Part shown: in pieces, positions 23,032-23,573 of the stretch
Layout of the letters: each line of letters begins with the position of its first letter
Position numbering within the stretch: the first letter of the stretch is position 1
From: CAZJRB01 sp964547995
Lineage (GTDB): Bacteria; Planctomycetota; Planctomycetia; Pirellulales; Thermoguttaceae
Assembly: GCA_964547995.1 (NCBI GenBank)
Contig: CAZJRB010000116.1
Coordinates: 1 to 23,573 of the forward strand
Length of the DNA stretch: 23,573 nucleotides
Reading direction: 5' to 3'
Translations under genes and position numbers: made by a program
The notes under the pieces: model-generated
The model's database searches: none
What the model saw: the letters and a program-made list of their open reading frames with translations, nothing else
Told to the model about the DNA's origin: nothing

Positions 23032-23063
23032 GGGGTTAGGGGCGGGGGGCGGGGGTTTGGGGG
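23032..23063 (+). promoter_or_regulatory. G-quadruplex-forming tract upstream of pgk
   Basis: Five G runs of at least four (GGGG, GGGG, G6, G5, G5) are separated by TTA, C, C and TTT. This satisfies the canonical four-tract G4 motif on the plus strand. That strand is the template for pgk, so pgk leader RNA would be C-rich instead. Confidence 0.75.
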
Positions 23064-23103
23064 CCCGGATGACGCTTATGGCATCTCAGCAGCCCGGCTG
23101 CTT
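23063..23103 (-). repeat. 41-bp repeat, family D copy 2
   Basis: Inverted relative to 14550-14590, 36 of 41 identical. The palindrome AGCAGCCCGGCTGCT is complete here. It lies between the monooxygenase gene and pgk. Confidence 0.88.
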
Positions 23104-23113
23104 GGCGTTGCTC

Positions 23114-23434
23114 TCAACTCTCCACCACCCATTTGTCGTTCGTTTCGGGGAACAAACCGGTGTGGATGACGCCGCGGCGGTCTTCGGCCATCCAGGGCGC
23201 GACGGCCTCGCGCCACCTAGCATAATGGGGGGTCTGTTTGTGGGCCTTGGCCCCTTCTTCGTCCCGGTAGACCTCGTAGAGCATGAACCAATTCGGGTCG
23301 TCGGTCTGCTGGTTTACGTCGAACCGCAAATTGCCCGGCTCACGGACCGAGTTTCGGGCGTTTTCGAGCGTGGCCGCGATGAACTGCTCGCGATTTTCCG
23401 ATTTTACGTGGACATGGACGCAGGCGACATACAT
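23114..23434 (-). CDS. ABM-domain putative quinol monooxygenase
   Basis: A 106-residue protein of the antibiotic-biosynthesis-monooxygenase (dimeric alpha-beta barrel) fold: CVHVHVKSENREQFIAATLE, NARNSVREPGNLRFDV, WFMLYEVYRDEEGAKAHKQT and PHYARWREAV. These match the small ABM family including YgiN quinol monooxygenase and the LsrG isomerase (N-terminal strand, SVxEPGxLRFDV, FxLYEVYxDEEAxxAHxxTxHY). The reaction on this copy's substrate cannot be set from sequence. The ATG at 23434 has GGGAG 8 nt upstream. It is on the same strand as pgk and 106 bp from it, with a G-rich tract and a repeat in between. Confidence 0.9.
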   Translation of the reverse strand: MYVACVHVHVKSENREQFIAATLENARNSVREPGNLRFDVNQQTDDPNWFMLYEVYRDEEGAKAHKQTPHYARWREAVAPWMAEDRRGVIHTGLFPETNDKWVVES

Positions 23435-23573
23435 GGGCTTGGCTCCCGACTGCGATGGTTCGGATCAATGAAGTCCCTATTTTAACGACTGGGAGTATAT
23501 CAACAACCGGCCGGGCGTGTAGCTAGTGCCTGTCCAAAGACTTAGTGTGGCTCTTTTTTTACGGCAGTTTCTT
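23435..23573. other. Window-edge intergenic sequence
   Basis: Upstream region of the monooxygenase gene. TTGTTG and TAAAAT on the minus strand (roughly 23480-23510) could be a weak promoter. Nothing else is recognised. Confidence 0.4.

Noticed and set aside
1..23573. tRNA, rRNA or known riboswitch
   Set aside because: No cloverleaf, rRNA-like or recognised riboswitch sequence was seen by eye; a covariance-model scan was not possible.

Overview
The window looks like a chromosomal segment of a Planctomycetes-type bacterium (Pirellulales-like, or a related uncultured lineage). Reasons: GC-rich housekeeping DNA, formylglycine sulfatases, secreted PQQ/BamB-like propellers, a DUF1565 right-handed beta-helix protein, remnants of CAZyme genes, and intergenic DNA full of short palindromic repeats. 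The lineage is inferred from gene content; no rRNA or tRNA gene is visible.

Layout. (1) 106-4574: a SNF2-type helicase and a conserved unknown (both minus), then a coiled-coil unknown and a BamB-like lipoprotein (both plus). (2) 4575-7216: an accessory stretch with a TPR gene between two near-identical copies of a lipoprotein 3' end, a broken beta-helix gene tail, a cluster of palindromes and an Abi-alpha (DUF4393) gene whose last codons lie in a repeat. (3) 7512-10022: a GH92 mannosidase remnant and a complete secreted beta-helix protein. (4) 10455-14166: an all-minus, relatively A/T-rich block that reads like a defence or stress island. In transcription order it holds an AbiGi-like protein (GTG start, good sigma70-type promoter), a TIR protein with a winged-helix-like C-terminus, a membrane-anchored unknown, a short HicB-like protein without HicA, and a RelE/ParE toxin overlapping a Phd/YefM-like antitoxin. 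(5) 14256-14435: a remnant of a sugar-binding (discoidin-like) domain. (6) 14705-21768: a secreted catabolic cluster of two tandem sulfatases, a 1061-residue PQQ-propeller protein with an N-terminal methyltransferase-like fold, and an SGNH hydrolase, probably for sulfated and esterified polysaccharides. (7) 21820-23434: phosphoglycerate kinase and an ABM-domain monooxygenase.

Two themes stand out. First, the AbiGi/TIR/membrane-protein neighbourhood is a candidate undescribed defence module; this is inference from gene content and synteny within one window. Second, the borders of the accessory modules carry 3'-terminal fragments of other genes (BamB-like, beta-helix, GH92, discoidin-like) and at least five families of short inverted repeats. 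The pattern suggests repeated gain and loss of DNA at gene ends. No transposase, integrase, CRISPR array or RNA gene could be recognised.
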